Below the pieces are notes generated by a model. It was not told the origin of the DNA and did not search any database. It saw nothing but the letters and a program-made list of their open reading frames with translations. A stretch of 64,000 nt of DNA from Candidatus Melainabacteria bacterium (GTDB lineage Bacteria > Cyanobacteriota > Vampirovibrionia > 2-02-FULL-35-15): NCBI GenBank assembly GCA_023250155.1, contig JAHFBG010000002.1, positions 62,001-126,000 on the forward strand, given 5' to 3'. Positions within the stretch are counted from its first letter, which is position 1. The number at the start of each line of letters is the position of its first letter. This document shows, in pieces, positions 36,637-45,840 of this stretch. The position numbers and the translations under genes are program-made.

Positions 36637-39216
36637 ATGAATAATACAAACGTAAATATAAAAAATACACTGACCTCATCTGGAAAAGGTTTTGGTACAA
36701 GTTCAAATAATTCAGATGATGTATTATTTAATAGTTTAAAAAATTCAAAAACTACAGATGACGATGATGATTTAGACTCTGGTAATAAGCAATCATCTAA
36801 GCCAAGTACCTCGAATTCAAAGAATACAATTGATCTTACAGGTTTCAATGATATGCTCTTATCTTTTCAAAGTGAGCAAGGATTTAATACAAGCACAAAA
36901 CCATCACAAGGAACAAAACCTGCAGTTTCAACAAAGCCTGCGGCTTCGACCACATCTGTAGCACCGACAAAGCCTTCTATTATAATAAAACCACAAGAGT
37001 CAATAGAATTACCTGAACAAATAAAGCTATCGCCAACAACTTCATTACAAATAGATGCTCCTGCTTCTACAACAAAGCCACCAACGATTGTACCGTCTGT
37101 TGTAATTACACCAACAATACCTACCACGAGTAACAAAATTACTATAGATAAAGTATGGGCAAGAACTCATTTAGATGATCCTGGAGTTGTTGCAATGTTA
37201 AACGATTCAGAATATAAAATAGAAGATGAAGATAAAAGAATAGCAAGAGAAAATTCAAGCAGCTTGTTTGCAAAAACACTTGCAGCACGAAAAGACTATT
37301 CTATAGAACAAGCAGACAGAAATCAAATATATAAAAATCCAAACAGTGACTTTGCTAAAATTTTAATGGCTAGGTCTGACTTTAAACTTACATTGGAAGA
37401 TAAAAAATTTGCAAGAGAAAATCCTGATTCTGATTTTGGGAAAATAATTGCAGCAAGACAAGATTTTATTATAGAAGCAGAGGATAGAAATTTCCTTCAT
37501 CAAAATGCAAACACTGATTTTGCCAAAGCTATAATGGCAAGAACAGATTTTAAAATAAGCAGTAGTGATAAAGTCTATGCAAGAGAACATACAGATTCAG
37601 ACTTTGCAAGGATAGCTGCTGTGAGAAAAGATTATGTTATAGAGAATGCAGACAGAGAAGCTATACGTGAAGAGGCAAAAAGTGATTTTGCAAAAGCTAT
37701 ATTATCCAGATCTGACTTTAAGATTGATTCGGCAGATAAAGACTATGCAAGAGAAAATTTAGATTCTGATTTTGCAAAAATAATTGCAGCTAGAAAAGAT
37801 TATGTTGTAGAGGATGCAGACCGGGAGATTCTTTATGAAAACCCAAAAAGCAAATTTGCAAAAGCTTTAATGAGAAATAGTAATTATAAGGTTAATGAGG
37901 ATGATAAAAACTATGCAAGAGAAAACCCTGAATCTGATTTTGCAAAAATTATCTCAAAAAGAACAGACTATAAATTAGATGATAAGGATAGACTCTTTAT
38001 AAGAGACAATGCAAACACAGCATTGGCAAAGCGTTTGATGAAAAGAAGTGATTTTAAGTTGACAGAAGATGATAAAAAATTTGCAAGGGGAAATCCTAAC
38101 ACTGATTTTGCTAAAGCTATAATGAAGAGATCTGATTTTGTGATTGATGATGAGGATAGAAAATTTATAAGAGAAAATGGTGGAAGTTCATATAGTATTG
38201 AGCTAATGAAAAGAAGTGATTTTTCGTTAAGTGCCGATGATATAAAATATATGCTAGGTAATCCAGCGAGTGAATTTGCAGGGATTGCTGCATTAAGAGA
38301 AGATTTTAAGATTACTGAGGCTATTAAAGAAGTCGTAAGAAAAGATGCTGCGACAAATCTTGCTAGTGCTATCTTGAAAAGAAAAGATTTTTCAATTGAT
38401 GCTAATGATAAAAATTTCTTATATCAGAAGGATATAGATGGTTCATATATAAATCTGAACAGTGCCTTTGCAAGTGCTATTGTGACTAGAGAAGATTTTA
38501 AAATTGAAGAAGCTGTTAAAGAGGCAATTAGAAAAAATCCTGATAGTGGTTTTGCTAAAGAAGTCTTTAAGAAAAAGGATTTTACAATTGATGAGAATGA
38601 TAGAAAATTTTTATTAGATAAAGATGGTTCTAATTATAAAAATCTAAATTCAGAGTACGCTCAAACAATACTAAAGATGAAAGATTCAAATGGTAAATAT
38701 CTGTATGAGGTTAGTGATAAAGACAAAGAAGCTATAAAAGAAGAAGCGATAAAAGGAAGAGTTGATTCAACCTTTGCATTACTTTTAGTGGGTAGGGATG
38801 ACTATGTTGTAACACTGGAGGATAAAAAAATCGCAAGATTACAACCTGGTAGTGTTTTTATGCTTAGCTTATTTAAAAAACCAAGCTTTAAGATAGATCA
38901 AAATGATATGGATTTTATTCATGAAAAAGAAAATGGTTCTTATAAAAATATAAAAAACACTTATGTTTTAGGAATAATAAAAAGAAGTGACTATACTCTT
39001 ACGGGAGAAGATAAAAATATGGCAAGATCTAACCCCAATAGTGATTTGGCAGAGGTTTTAATATCTAGGGGTGATTATGCAATAGAAAAGGATGATGTTA
39101 AAGTTGCTTTACAGGATAGTACTACAGGTTTTTCTTATTTTGTAGCACAACGATTAAAAAAACAATACCCTAATGAAACCTTCGAAGAAATTGCTAAAAA
39201 TCATTTTGGTCTTTAA
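36637..39216 (+). CDS. 28-residue-repeat protein, second member, no signal peptide
   Basis: 859 residues. Residues 1-165 are low-complexity (Asn, Ser, Asp runs; TKPA/TKPS repeats). From about 170 to the end there are about two dozen repeats of 28 residues, consensus D..FARENPDSDFAK.I.ARSDF.IE.A, with occasional insertions (QKDIDGSYINL, DKDGSNYKNL). The register and the DxxxARxNPDSxFA core match the exported protein at 23389-25821, but charge is higher and NPNY is replaced by R.DF/Y. No leader peptide, so cytosolic or secreted by another route. Function unknown. Convergent with gyrA, 11 bases apart. Confidence 0.82.
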   Translation: MNNTNVNIKNTLTSSGKGFGTSSNNSDDVLFNSLKNSKTTDDDDDLDSGNKQSSKPSTSNSKNTIDLTGFNDMLLSFQSEQGFNTSTKPSQGTKPAVSTKPAASTTSVAPTKPSIIIKPQESIELPEQIKLSPTTSLQIDAPASTTKPPTIVPSVVITPTIPTTSNKITIDKVWARTHLDDPGVVAMLNDSEYKIEDEDKRIARENSSSLFAKTLAARKDYSIEQADRNQIYKNPNSDFAKILMARSDFKLTLEDKKFARENPDSDFGKIIAARQDFIIEAEDRNFLHQNANTDFAKAIMARTDFKISSSDKVYAREHTDSDFARIAAVRKDYVIENADREAIREEAKSDFAKAILSRSDFKIDSADKDYARENLDSDFAKIIAARKDYVVEDADREILYENPKSKFAKALMRNSNYKVNEDDKNYARENPESDFAKIISKRTDYKLDDKDRLFIRDNANTALAKRLMKRSDFKLTEDDKKFARGNPNTDFAKAIMKRSDFVIDDEDRKFIRENGGSSYSIELMKRSDFSLSADDIKYMLGNPASEFAGIAALREDFKITEAIKEVVRKDAATNLASAILKRKDFSIDANDKNFLYQKDIDGSYINLNSAFASAIVTREDFKIEEAVKEAIRKNPDSGFAKEVFKKKDFTIDENDRKFLLDKDGSNYKNLNSEYAQTILKMKDSNGKYLYEVSDKDKEAIKEEAIKGRVDSTFALLLVGRDDYVVTLEDKKIARLQPGSVFMLSLFKKPSFKIDQNDMDFIHEKENGSYKNIKNTYVLGIIKRSDYTLTGEDKNMARSNPNSDLAEVLISRGDYAIEKDDVKVALQDSTTGFSYFVAQRLKKQYPNETFEEIAKNHFGL

Positions 39217-39227
39217 AGATTTAAATA

Positions 39228-41732
39228 CTACTTGATGTCTACAGCTACTACTGCTTCTCCTACCTGAATTTCTTCTTCAGTATGTTTTGTAACAGATGCA
39301 ACATAGTCTTCTTCATCAAGTTTTTGTAGTCTTACACCAGTAGCCATACGACTTTGACAGCTTATTGCAGATGCTTTGGATCTTAAGACTACTCCATTTG
39401 CTGATGCAATAATTACTTCATCTGTATCTTTAACTACATTTAATGATGCAAGGTGGCTAGTTTCAGACTTGAATTTTGTACCAATTAATCCAACTCCAGA
39501 TCTGTTCTGAGTTCTAAACTCTTCAAGCTCTACTCTTTTTCCAAAGCCATCAGTTGTAACTAATAAAACTTGATCTTTAGAATCTGAAGAAAATGCATCA
39601 AATCCAACTACGTAATCACCTTCACGTAGATTTATTGCTCTTACACCTCTTGCTGTTCTGCCTAATGGTCTTAAATCTTCTTCGCTAAATCTTAATACCA
39701 TGCCATCATAAGTACCAATTATAATGTTGTCTTTTCCATAACTTCTTCTTACCCAGCCAAGGAGATCCCCATCATCCAGATTCATTGCTACAATTCCAGA
39801 TCTTCTAACGCTTTCAAAATTATCCATTGAAATCTTTTTTACAACTCCAAGTTTTGTTAACATGACAAAATAATTATCTTCTTTAAATTCTTTTGTTGGG
39901 TAGATTGCAGTGACTTTATCCTCCTGGCTGATAGAAATCAAATTAAACATAGCCTGACCCTTGTGTTGTGCACTACCTTCTACTATGTCATATACCTTAG
40001 CGCTAAAGATTGCCCCTCCTTGAGTGAAAAATAAAAGAGTGTCATGCATATCAGCAATAATAAAATGTTCTACATTATCTTCTTCTCTGGTTTTAATTCC
40101 ACCTTTTCCTCTTGTAGCTCTGTTTTGATGTTCAAACTTGATAAGGGGAATTCGCTTTATATAACCTTTTTCAGTAAGAAAAACTACCATTCTTTCATTT
40201 GGAATTAAATCTTCTTCGGAAAACTCTTCTATTGCAGCTACAATCTTAGTCTTACGAGAATCTGAGTTTTTTTGCCTGATTTCAGTTAGTTCTTCTTTTA
40301 TGATATTTAGAATCAATTGTCTTTCAGATAAAATCTTTTTAAGTTCTTTAATTCGCTTGTTTAACTCTTTATTTTCTTTTTCAATTTTTTCTCTTTCTAA
40401 TCCTGTCAGTCTTCTTAATTGCATTTCTAAAATAGCGCTTGCTTGTGGCTCATCAAGATCAAATTTCTTTATTAATCCTTCTTTTGCTTTTTCTGCATCT
40501 TCTGCATTTCTGATTAATTTAATAATGGCATCAATATTTTCAAGTGCTATTAATAATCCTTCTAATATATGTACTCTGGCTTCAGCTTTTCTAAGCTCAA
40601 ACCTACAACGTCTTGTTATAATTTCAACCCTATGTTCAACAAACTCATGTAGTAATTCTTTTAAACTTAATGTTTTAGGCTGTTTTCCTATTAAGGCAAG
40701 AGTGTTAGTTGAAAATGTTTCTTGTATTTGAGTGTGTTTATATAAATTGTTTAAGACTACATCAGGTCTTGCATCTCTTTTTAGTTTTACAACAACTCTT
40801 AAGCCATCTCTTCCTGATTCATCATTTAAATCAGCTATTCCTGTAAGTTTTTCATTTTTTACTAATTCAGCTATTTTGTTTATTACCATCTCAGGTCCTA
40901 CAAGATAAGGCAATTCAGTGATTACAATACCAGTTACCATACCTCTTCCAGAGCTACTTGGTACTTCTTCAATAGTAGCGGTTCCTCTTAGAGTGATAGA
41001 CCCTCGCCCAGTTTCAAAAGCTTCCTTAATTCCACTAATCCCTAAAATTTGTCCACCAGAAGGGAAATCAGGTCCTTTAATGTGTTGCATTAAACCTTCT
41101 GTAGTAATTTCTGGATTGTCAATTAGTGCAATTGTTCCATCAAGAACTTCGCCTAAATTATGGGGGGGAATGTTTGTTGCCATTCCAACAGCTATACCAC
41201 TTGCACCATTTAAAAGAAGTGTTGGAATCCTTGATGGGAGAATAACAGGTTCTTTTAAACTACCGTCAAAATTATCTACAAAATCAACAGTCTCTGAATC
41301 AATATCACTTAAGATCTCCATTGATAAATTAGTTAGTTTTGCTTCTGTGTACCGCATTGCTGCAGGTCCATCATCAAGTGAACCAAAGTTCCCATGACCA
41401 TTTATAAGTGGATAGCGAGTACTAAAAGATTGGGCTAGCCGGACTAATGCTTGATAAACAGCAGTATCACCATGAGGGTGATATTTACCAAGTACTTCCC
41501 CAACGATACGAGCACATTTTTTATAAGGTTTATCTGGACTTAAACCTAGTTCATTCATTGCAAATAAAATACGTCTGTGAACAGGTTTTAAGCCATCTCT
41601 TGCATCAGGTAATGCTCTACTTACAATTACACTCATAGCGTAGTCTATAAAACTACGTCTCATTTCATCTTTTATATCAACATCAACTAATTTTCCTGGG
41701 TTATGTGGTGGTATATCATTTGATTTAGCCAT
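39228..41732 (-). CDS. gyrA: DNA gyrase subunit A
   Basis: 834 residues. [21 protein letters not shown] near 40-60, [19 protein letters not shown], and the catalytic Tyr in [10 protein letters not shown] near 125-134. The C-terminal beta-pinwheel includes a GyrA-box-like [10 protein letters not shown] near 530. With GyrB it introduces negative supercoils. Quinolone-pocket residues look usual (GDTAV with Asp, Thr, Ala). TAAAAT is 8 bases before the ATG without Shine-Dalgarno. Confidence 0.97.
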   Translation of the reverse strand: MAKSNDIPPHNPGKLVDVDIKDEMRRSFIDYAMSVIVSRALPDARDGLKPVHRRILFAMNELGLSPDKPYKKCARIVGEVLGKYHPHGDTAVYQALVRLAQSFSTRYPLINGHGNFGSLDDGPAAMRYTEAKLTNLSMEILSDIDSETVDFVDNFDGSLKEPVILPSRIPTLLLNGASGIAVGMATNIPPHNLGEVLDGTIALIDNPEITTEGLMQHIKGPDFPSGGQILGISGIKEAFETGRGSITLRGTATIEEVPSSSGRGMVTGIVITELPYLVGPEMVINKIAELVKNEKLTGIADLNDESGRDGLRVVVKLKRDARPDVVLNNLYKHTQIQETFSTNTLALIGKQPKTLSLKELLHEFVEHRVEIITRRCRFELRKAEARVHILEGLLIALENIDAIIKLIRNAEDAEKAKEGLIKKFDLDEPQASAILEMQLRRLTGLEREKIEKENKELNKRIKELKKILSERQLILNIIKEELTEIRQKNSDSRKTKIVAAIEEFSEEDLIPNERMVVFLTEKGYIKRIPLIKFEHQNRATRGKGGIKTREEDNVEHFIIADMHDTLLFFTQGGAIFSAKVYDIVEGSAQHKGQAMFNLISISQEDKVTAIYPTKEFKEDNYFVMLTKLGVVKKISMDNFESVRRSGIVAMNLDDGDLLGWVRRSYGKDNIIIGTYDGMVLRFSEEDLRPLGRTARGVRAINLREGDYVVGFDAFSSDSKDQVLLVTTDGFGKRVELEEFRTQNRSGVGLIGTKFKSETSHLASLNVVKDTDEVIIASANGVVLRSKASAISCQSRMATGVRLQKLDEEDYVASVTKHTEEEIQVGEAVVAVDIK

Positions 41733-41740
41733 AGATAATT

Positions 41741-41746
41741 ATTTTA
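41741..41746 (-). promoter_or_regulatory. -10 hexamer 8 bases before gyrA
   Basis: TAAAAT reading leftward with 8 bases to the ATG at 41732 and no Shine-Dalgarno. Another instance of the leaderless pattern. Confidence 0.35.
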
Positions 41747-41794
41747 GCGTATTGTGTGACTTAATATAGTAAGAGTTACAATGTAATGACATAG

Positions 41795-41925
41795 AATGTA
41801 GCGTTTAGCGTAGAGCGTATAGTAGGACATAAAAGGATTCTAAGTCCTTTGTTCTTCTAACCGCTATACGCTATTGTTCTATAGTTCTTGTCCTTCCTAA
41901 CCACTATCTGCTCCACGCTAGTTCC
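41795..41925. repeat. Inverted heptamer arrays, TAGCGTA family, around a hairpin
   Basis: Rightward units ATAGAAT GTAGCGT TTAGCGT AGAGCGT ATAGTAG are followed by the hairpin AAAGGA/TCCTTT near 41832-41850. Complementary units follow (CCGCTATACGCTATTG, CCACTATCTGCTCCACGCTA), so the two arms form a large imperfect palindrome of about 130 bases. It fills most of the gap between gyrA and the HTH/zinc gene. The last bases hold a TCCTCAA-type heptamer. Confidence 0.6.
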
Positions 41926-41934
41926 TCAATCCTT

Positions 41935-41943
41935 TGTTATAAT
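41935..41943 (+). promoter_or_regulatory. Extended -10 promoter of the HTH/zinc gene
   Basis: TGTTATAAT has an exact TATAAT (41938-41943) with the upstream TGn extension. It ends 9 bases before the ATG, and there is no Shine-Dalgarno between. Confidence 0.5.
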
Positions 41944-41952
41944 CCAATTAAA

Positions 41953-42411
41953 ATGGACTTACCAAAATATATACATGGCCAACAAGAAGGGTTACCAAAA
42001 ACATTGGCATCACGATTGTCTTTTTTAAGAAATAAAAGATGTCTTCATATTGCAGAGCTATCATATCAAGCACGGGTTCCACTAGAACTTGTTGAAGATA
42101 TTGAAGCAGGGATAGAAAGATGGTTAGCTACTTCAGTCAGGCAAAGAATAGCAAGAGTTTTAAAAGTGGACCCAAATATTTTAGAAGAAGTTGAGGTTAG
42201 GGATTTAAATTTTGATCTTAGAACTAAAGTTCCACATGAATTAATTGAACGAATGCAAGATGAGATTTTAATTAGTGTGAAGGATTTAAAATGTCCTCTG
42301 TGTAGCAGTCTTATGCGTACTTGGATTCAGGAAGGATTTGATTTGAATGGAAATCCAATCAAGTCACCTAAAGGACATTGTACTGTTTGTGTATTCCAAC
42401 TAAAATCGTAG
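41953..42411 (+). CDS. HTH plus zinc-knuckle regulatory-type protein
   Basis: 152 residues. Residues 14-75 look like an XRE/Cro-type helix-turn-helix (LASRLSFLRNKRCLHIAELSYQARVPLELVEDIEAG...VRQRIARVLKV). Residues 113-147 hold CPLC and CTVC pairs that probably bind zinc (CPLCSSLM ... GHCTVCVF). No known family was recognised. A DNA-binding regulator is the best guess from architecture. Preceded by an extended -10 promoter, without Shine-Dalgarno. Isolated gene between repeat DNA and the 190-base gap. Confidence 0.7.
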   Translation: MDLPKYIHGQQEGLPKTLASRLSFLRNKRCLHIAELSYQARVPLELVEDIEAGIERWLATSVRQRIARVLKVDPNILEEVEVRDLNFDLRTKVPHELIERMQDEILISVKDLKCPLCSSLMRTWIQEGFDLNGNPIKSPKGHCTVCVFQLKS

Positions 42412-42419
42412 AGGTGGTA

Positions 42420-42442
42420 TTATCTGTGCACTTTACAGATAA
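42420..42442. other. Hairpin after the HTH/zinc gene
   Basis: TTATCTGT/ACAGATAA (8 bp, 7-base loop) starts 9 bases after the stop and is followed by a T-rich, not uniform, tract. A weaker AGAGGT/ACCTCT pair encloses it. Possible terminator. The rest of the gap to 42590 shows nothing clear. Confidence 0.4.
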
Positions 42443-42604
42443 CTTTATTGTTATCATTTTTACCTCTTAATATAACTTTAATGAAAGCTTATTTTTTTAT
42501 TAAGTACCGATCAATTCAAAAAATTAGCTAGTAAGATTTAACTATCAACTAAATTAATTGTTTTTCTTTTTATGTTTAGAAGATTTTGATGGAGGGGGTC
42601 AGTC

Positions 42605-42718
42605 ATGTTAGAAAAATATGCATCACAAGCATTTACAGTTACAGTAATAATATCTATAACAGGATATGTTTTATTGATGAATAGTTTAATACCAGCTACT
42701 AATGCTTTTGTGAAATAA
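42605..42718 (+). CDS. Small single-span membrane protein, 37 residues
   Basis: Starts ATG 42605 with a strong Shine-Dalgarno (GGAGGGGG, about 7 bases). MLEKYASQAF is followed by a hydrophobic span TVTVIISITGYVLLMNSL and a short tail PATNAFVK. It ends 3 bases before the surE stop, tail to tail. No family recognised. Charge pattern suggests a simple membrane peptide, as in small subunits or regulators. Confidence 0.6.
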   Translation: MLEKYASQAFTVTVIISITGYVLLMNSLIPATNAFVK

Positions 42719-42721
42719 AAA

Positions 42722-43489
42722 TTAGATTTTAATTTGCTTAGACCATTCTTTTAATTCTGGAAGCATGTTTTCATTTGTCATGTGAATAGTTACAGGGGTT
42801 ATTGATATCTGATTATTTCTTACTGCAAAAACATCTGTACCAGGCAACTCATCTTCTTCCATGGCTTCACCAGCAAGCCAGTAATAAGTTCTTCCACGTG
42901 GGTCTATTCTTTTTTCAAAATAGTCGTTATAAGGCCTTATGCCAAGTTTTGTAATTTCAACTCCTACAATATCTGACAGTGGTAATGCTGGAACATTTAT
43001 ATTTAATAAAGTTCTTTTTGGGAATTTGATTTCTTTTATGTGATTTAAGACAGTACGTATAAAGGCAACTGCGCTAATAAAATCTTTTGGTTTATGATCA
43101 GCTAAGCTTATGGCTATACTTGGAATATCATAAATAGCACCTTCCATAGCAGCACTTACTGTTCCTGAATACATGACATCACAGCCCATGTTTGGTCCAT
43201 GATTAATTCCAGAAACTACAATTTCCGGGGGCTCTTTTAAAATAGCACCAATTGCAATCTTTACACAGTCGCTAGGAGTTCCATCGGTTGAGTATGCAGC
43301 TTTTACACCAGAGAGATGAGAAGCCTCATCAATTCTAAGTGGTCTATGTAGTGTTAAAGAGTGTCCTGTAGCGCTTCTTTCACGATCAGGTGCCACTACA
43401 TATACCTCATGCTCTTTTACTAAGCCTTCAACAAGTGCTCTTATACCATCAGAAAAAATTCCATCGTCATTTGAAATTAAAATTCGCAT
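42722..43489 (-). CDS. surE: 5'/3'-nucleotidase SurE
   Basis: 255 residues. MRILISNDDGIFSDGI supplies the metal-binding DD pair (8-9). VVAPDRERSATGHSLT (35-50), TDGTPSDCVKI and VSGINHGPNMGCDVMYSGTVSAA follow. It dephosphorylates nucleoside monophosphates and is linked to stress survival. Divergent from the CDF gene. TATAAT lies 6 bases before the ATG and no Shine-Dalgarno is present. Confidence 0.95.
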   Translation of the reverse strand: MRILISNDDGIFSDGIRALVEGLVKEHEVYVVAPDRERSATGHSLTLHRPLRIDEASHLSGVKAAYSTDGTPSDCVKIAIGAILKEPPEIVVSGINHGPNMGCDVMYSGTVSAAMEGAIYDIPSIAISLADHKPKDFISAVAFIRTVLNHIKEIKFPKRTLLNINVPALPLSDIVGVEITKLGIRPYNDYFEKRIDPRGRTYYWLAGEAMEEDELPGTDVFAVRNNQISITPVTIHMTNENMLPELKEWSKQIKI

Positions 43490-43495
43490 GTTTAG

Positions 43496-43501
43496 ATTAT
43501 A
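43496..43501 (-). promoter_or_regulatory. -10 hexamer TATAAT, 6 bases before surE
   Basis: Exact consensus TATAAT reading leftward, 6 bases before ATG 43489. A transcript starting 6-7 bases after the box would begin at or next to the ATG. Confidence 0.5.
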
Positions 43502-43511
43502 GCGTATACGT

Positions 43512-43517
43512 TAGAAT
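43512..43517 (+). promoter_or_regulatory. -10 hexamer TAGAAT, 8 bases before the CDF gene
   Basis: TAGAAT rightward, 8 bases before ATG 43526, in the 36-base gap of divergent surE and CDF genes. The two -10 boxes are separated by 10 bases. Confidence 0.4.
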
Positions 43518-43525
43518 GTAAATCA

Positions 43526-44395
43526 ATGAATAACACTCAGCCGATAAATAACTATTCAAAAGAAGTAAAAAAAGTCCTATGGATAATATTAGTGTTAAAT
43601 CTTTTTGTTTTGCTTATAAAAATCTTTGCTGGAATAATGACAAGGTCTTTAAGCATTCTTGGTGATGCTGCTCATTCTGCTGTAGATACTATAAACAATA
43701 TTGTTGGTTTAATAGTCTTAAAATATGCTACAGAACCTCCTGATACAAAACATCCTTATGGACATGGAAAATTTGAAACTTTAGCTGCTTTTGGAATAGT
43801 GATTTTTTTAGCAATTGCATGTGTTGAAATAGTTCATGGCTCAATTAATAGATTAATTCATCCAGTTAAGCTTCCGCTTTTTAAGACTGAAGTTGTATGG
43901 CTTTTGATTGCAACATTTATTATAAATATTGTTGTTTGGATTTATGAGAGAAATATAGGAAGAAAACTAAAAAGCGATCTTTTAATAGCAGATTCATCAC
44001 ATACAGGTTCTGATGTATTAATTACGATTTCAGTTTTAGCATCACAATTTTTTATAGCACATGGAATGTATTGGATAGATCCAGTTGTTGCAATATTAAT
44101 CAGTTTTTTTATAGCGAAGGCTGGATATGAAATAGTTATAAGTACAGTACCTATACTTGTAGATGAAGCATGGCTTGAACCTGATATAGTTTCTAAAGCA
44201 GTTTTATCAGTCAAAGATGTTGTTGATTGTTATGATGTATATTCAAGAAGAGGTCCTTATTCTTCATTTGTAGAATGTAAAATAAAAGTAGTTCCAAAAG
44301 ATTTATTTACAGCACACCAGGTGGCAGATGAAGTGGAAGATAAGTTAAAAAGTGAATTTGGAAACTGTAAAGTAAGTGTGCATGTAGAACCATAA
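43526..44395 (+). CDS. Cation diffusion facilitator (CDF) transporter
   Basis: 289 residues, six membrane segments. The zinc-site HxxxD motifs are AHSAVDTIN near 52-60 and SSHTGSDVLI near 154-163. The C-terminal domain near 205-289 has a cytosolic metal-binding fold. The family exports Zn2+, Fe2+ or Mn2+ by proton antiport; the metal cannot be told. Divergent from surE; followed by a heptamer array, then hisD. Confidence 0.9.
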   Translation: MNNTQPINNYSKEVKKVLWIILVLNLFVLLIKIFAGIMTRSLSILGDAAHSAVDTINNIVGLIVLKYATEPPDTKHPYGHGKFETLAAFGIVIFLAIACVEIVHGSINRLIHPVKLPLFKTEVVWLLIATFIINIVVWIYERNIGRKLKSDLLIADSSHTGSDVLITISVLASQFFIAHGMYWIDPVVAILISFFIAKAGYEIVISTVPILVDEAWLEPDIVSKAVLSVKDVVDCYDVYSRRGPYSSFVECKIKVVPKDLFTAHQVADEVEDKLKSEFGNCKVSVHVEP

Positions 44396-44397
44396 TA

Positions 44398-44426
44398 ATT
44401 GAAAATTAAGAATGGAAAATTGAGGA
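44398..44426 (+). repeat. Degenerate heptamer array before hisD
   Basis: Units TTGAAAA TTAAGAA TGGAAAA TTGAGGA keep the 7-base period but have diverged. The last unit supplies GAGGA, the only Shine-Dalgarno-like sequence before hisD. Confidence 0.55.
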
Positions 44427-44432
44427 CATTTG

Positions 44433-45707
44433 ATGATTATTAAAAGTTTAAAACAATCAAAAAAGAAAATACAAGAGATTTCTTTGCGTTTTGATTTGTC
44501 AAAGAGAAAAAAAGAATTGAAAGTGGTTGAAGGCATTATCAACAATGTGCAACTTAATGGTGATAAAGCTTTAAGGTACTATACTGAAAAGTTTGATAAA
44601 GTAACTTTAAGATCAATTACTGTTTCTACCAGTGATATAAAAAACTCTACAAAATACATTTCAAAAGAACTTTTAGCAGCGATAAAACATGCTATAAAGC
44701 GAATAACTAATTTCCAGAGAACAAATGCTCCAACTTCATGGACAAAAGAGTTTGAATTAGGTGAAAAACTTGGTTATAGATATGAATCTTTAGATTCAGT
44801 AGGCATATATATTCCAGGTGGTAAGACCCCACTAATTTCTACAGTGTTAATGACTGTTATACCTGCTAAAGTGGCTGGTGTAAAAAGAATAGCTATTTTT
44901 ACTCCACCACCAGTCCATAAAGGTATTTTGGCTGCTTGTAAACTATTAGGTGTAAATGAAATATATCAGGTGGGTGGTGCTCAGGCTATTGCAGCAGCAG
45001 CATATGGAACGAAGAGCATTGTACCTGTGAATAAGATAGTAGGTCCTGGAAATATTTATGTGACATTGGCGAAGAAAGCTGTTTTTGGAAAAGTAGGAAT
45101 TGATGGATTGTATGGGCCAAGCGAAATAGCAATAATAGCGGACAAAACTGCTAATCCAGTTTATTTAGCAATTGATCTTTTAAGTCAGCTAGAACATGGA
45201 TCAGGACTAGAGTCTAGTGTATTAGTAACTGACAGTGAATACATAGCAAATGAAACAGAAAAACAAGTATTGAAATTAGCGAAAGAACTACCTAATAAAG
45301 AAATTGTTTTAAACTCCTGGAAAAAAAATAGTGCAATAATTCTTGTGAAAAACAGAAAAGATATAATAAGTTTAATAAATGAATTAGCTCCAGAGCATTT
45401 AGAGATTATTACAAAAAATCCAGAAACTATTTCAAATCAAGTTAAAAATGCAGGTGCAATATTTCTAGGTAATTATTCTTGTGAATCTATTGGTGATTAT
45501 ATTGCAGGACCAAGTCATTGTTTGCCTACTGGTGGATGTGCTAAATTTTCAAGTGGATTAACCGTAATGGATTTTATGAAAAAAATTAGTGTTATATACT
45601 TTGATAAAAAATCTTTTAATAAGGTATCTCATGATGTAATTGAATTAGCAAATGCAGAGGGATTAAAAGCACATGGAGATGCAATTAAATTGAGGATTGA
45701 GGATTGA
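44433..45707 (+). CDS. hisD: Histidinol dehydrogenase
   Basis: 424 residues from ATG 44433. Motifs GIYIPGGKTPLIS, GPGNIYVTLAKK, the His/Glu of LSQLEHGSGLES near 250, and the catalytic ELAPEHLEII. It oxidises histidinol to histidine with NAD and zinc. Its last codons (KLRIED, TGA) are read from the TTGAGGA heptamer array. The TGA belongs to the repeat itself, so the C-terminus was remodelled by the element. Confidence 0.95.
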   Translation: MIIKSLKQSKKKIQEISLRFDLSKRKKELKVVEGIINNVQLNGDKALRYYTEKFDKVTLRSITVSTSDIKNSTKYISKELLAAIKHAIKRITNFQRTNAPTSWTKEFELGEKLGYRYESLDSVGIYIPGGKTPLISTVLMTVIPAKVAGVKRIAIFTPPPVHKGILAACKLLGVNEIYQVGGAQAIAAAAYGTKSIVPVNKIVGPGNIYVTLAKKAVFGKVGIDGLYGPSEIAIIADKTANPVYLAIDLLSQLEHGSGLESSVLVTDSEYIANETEKQVLKLAKELPNKEIVLNSWKKNSAIILVKNRKDIISLINELAPEHLEIITKNPETISNQVKNAGAIFLGNYSCESIGDYIAGPSHCLPTGGCAKFSSGLTVMDFMKKISVIYFDKKSFNKVSHDVIELANAEGLKAHGDAIKLRIED

Positions 45708-45754
45708 GGATTGAGGTGTTCTGCTCATTCCTAAATCCTAATAGCTCAATCCTA
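45688..45754 (-). repeat. Composite element in reverse orientation at the end of hisD
   Basis: Four TTGAGGA units, then the complement of the shared head (TGTTCTGCTCATTCCTAAATC...AGCTCAATCC). The heptamer includes TGA, which stops hisD inside the first units. The rest of the 45708-45840 gap holds a weak CCTAA/TTAGG hairpin only. Confidence 0.85.
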
Positions 45755-45840
45755 TGTATTAAGTATTACTGTGTTGATTGTTAAGAAGCTGTTTTGCTAA
45801 ACTGAATCCTAATTCTTTAGGAAAAAGCGGGAGAAATAAA

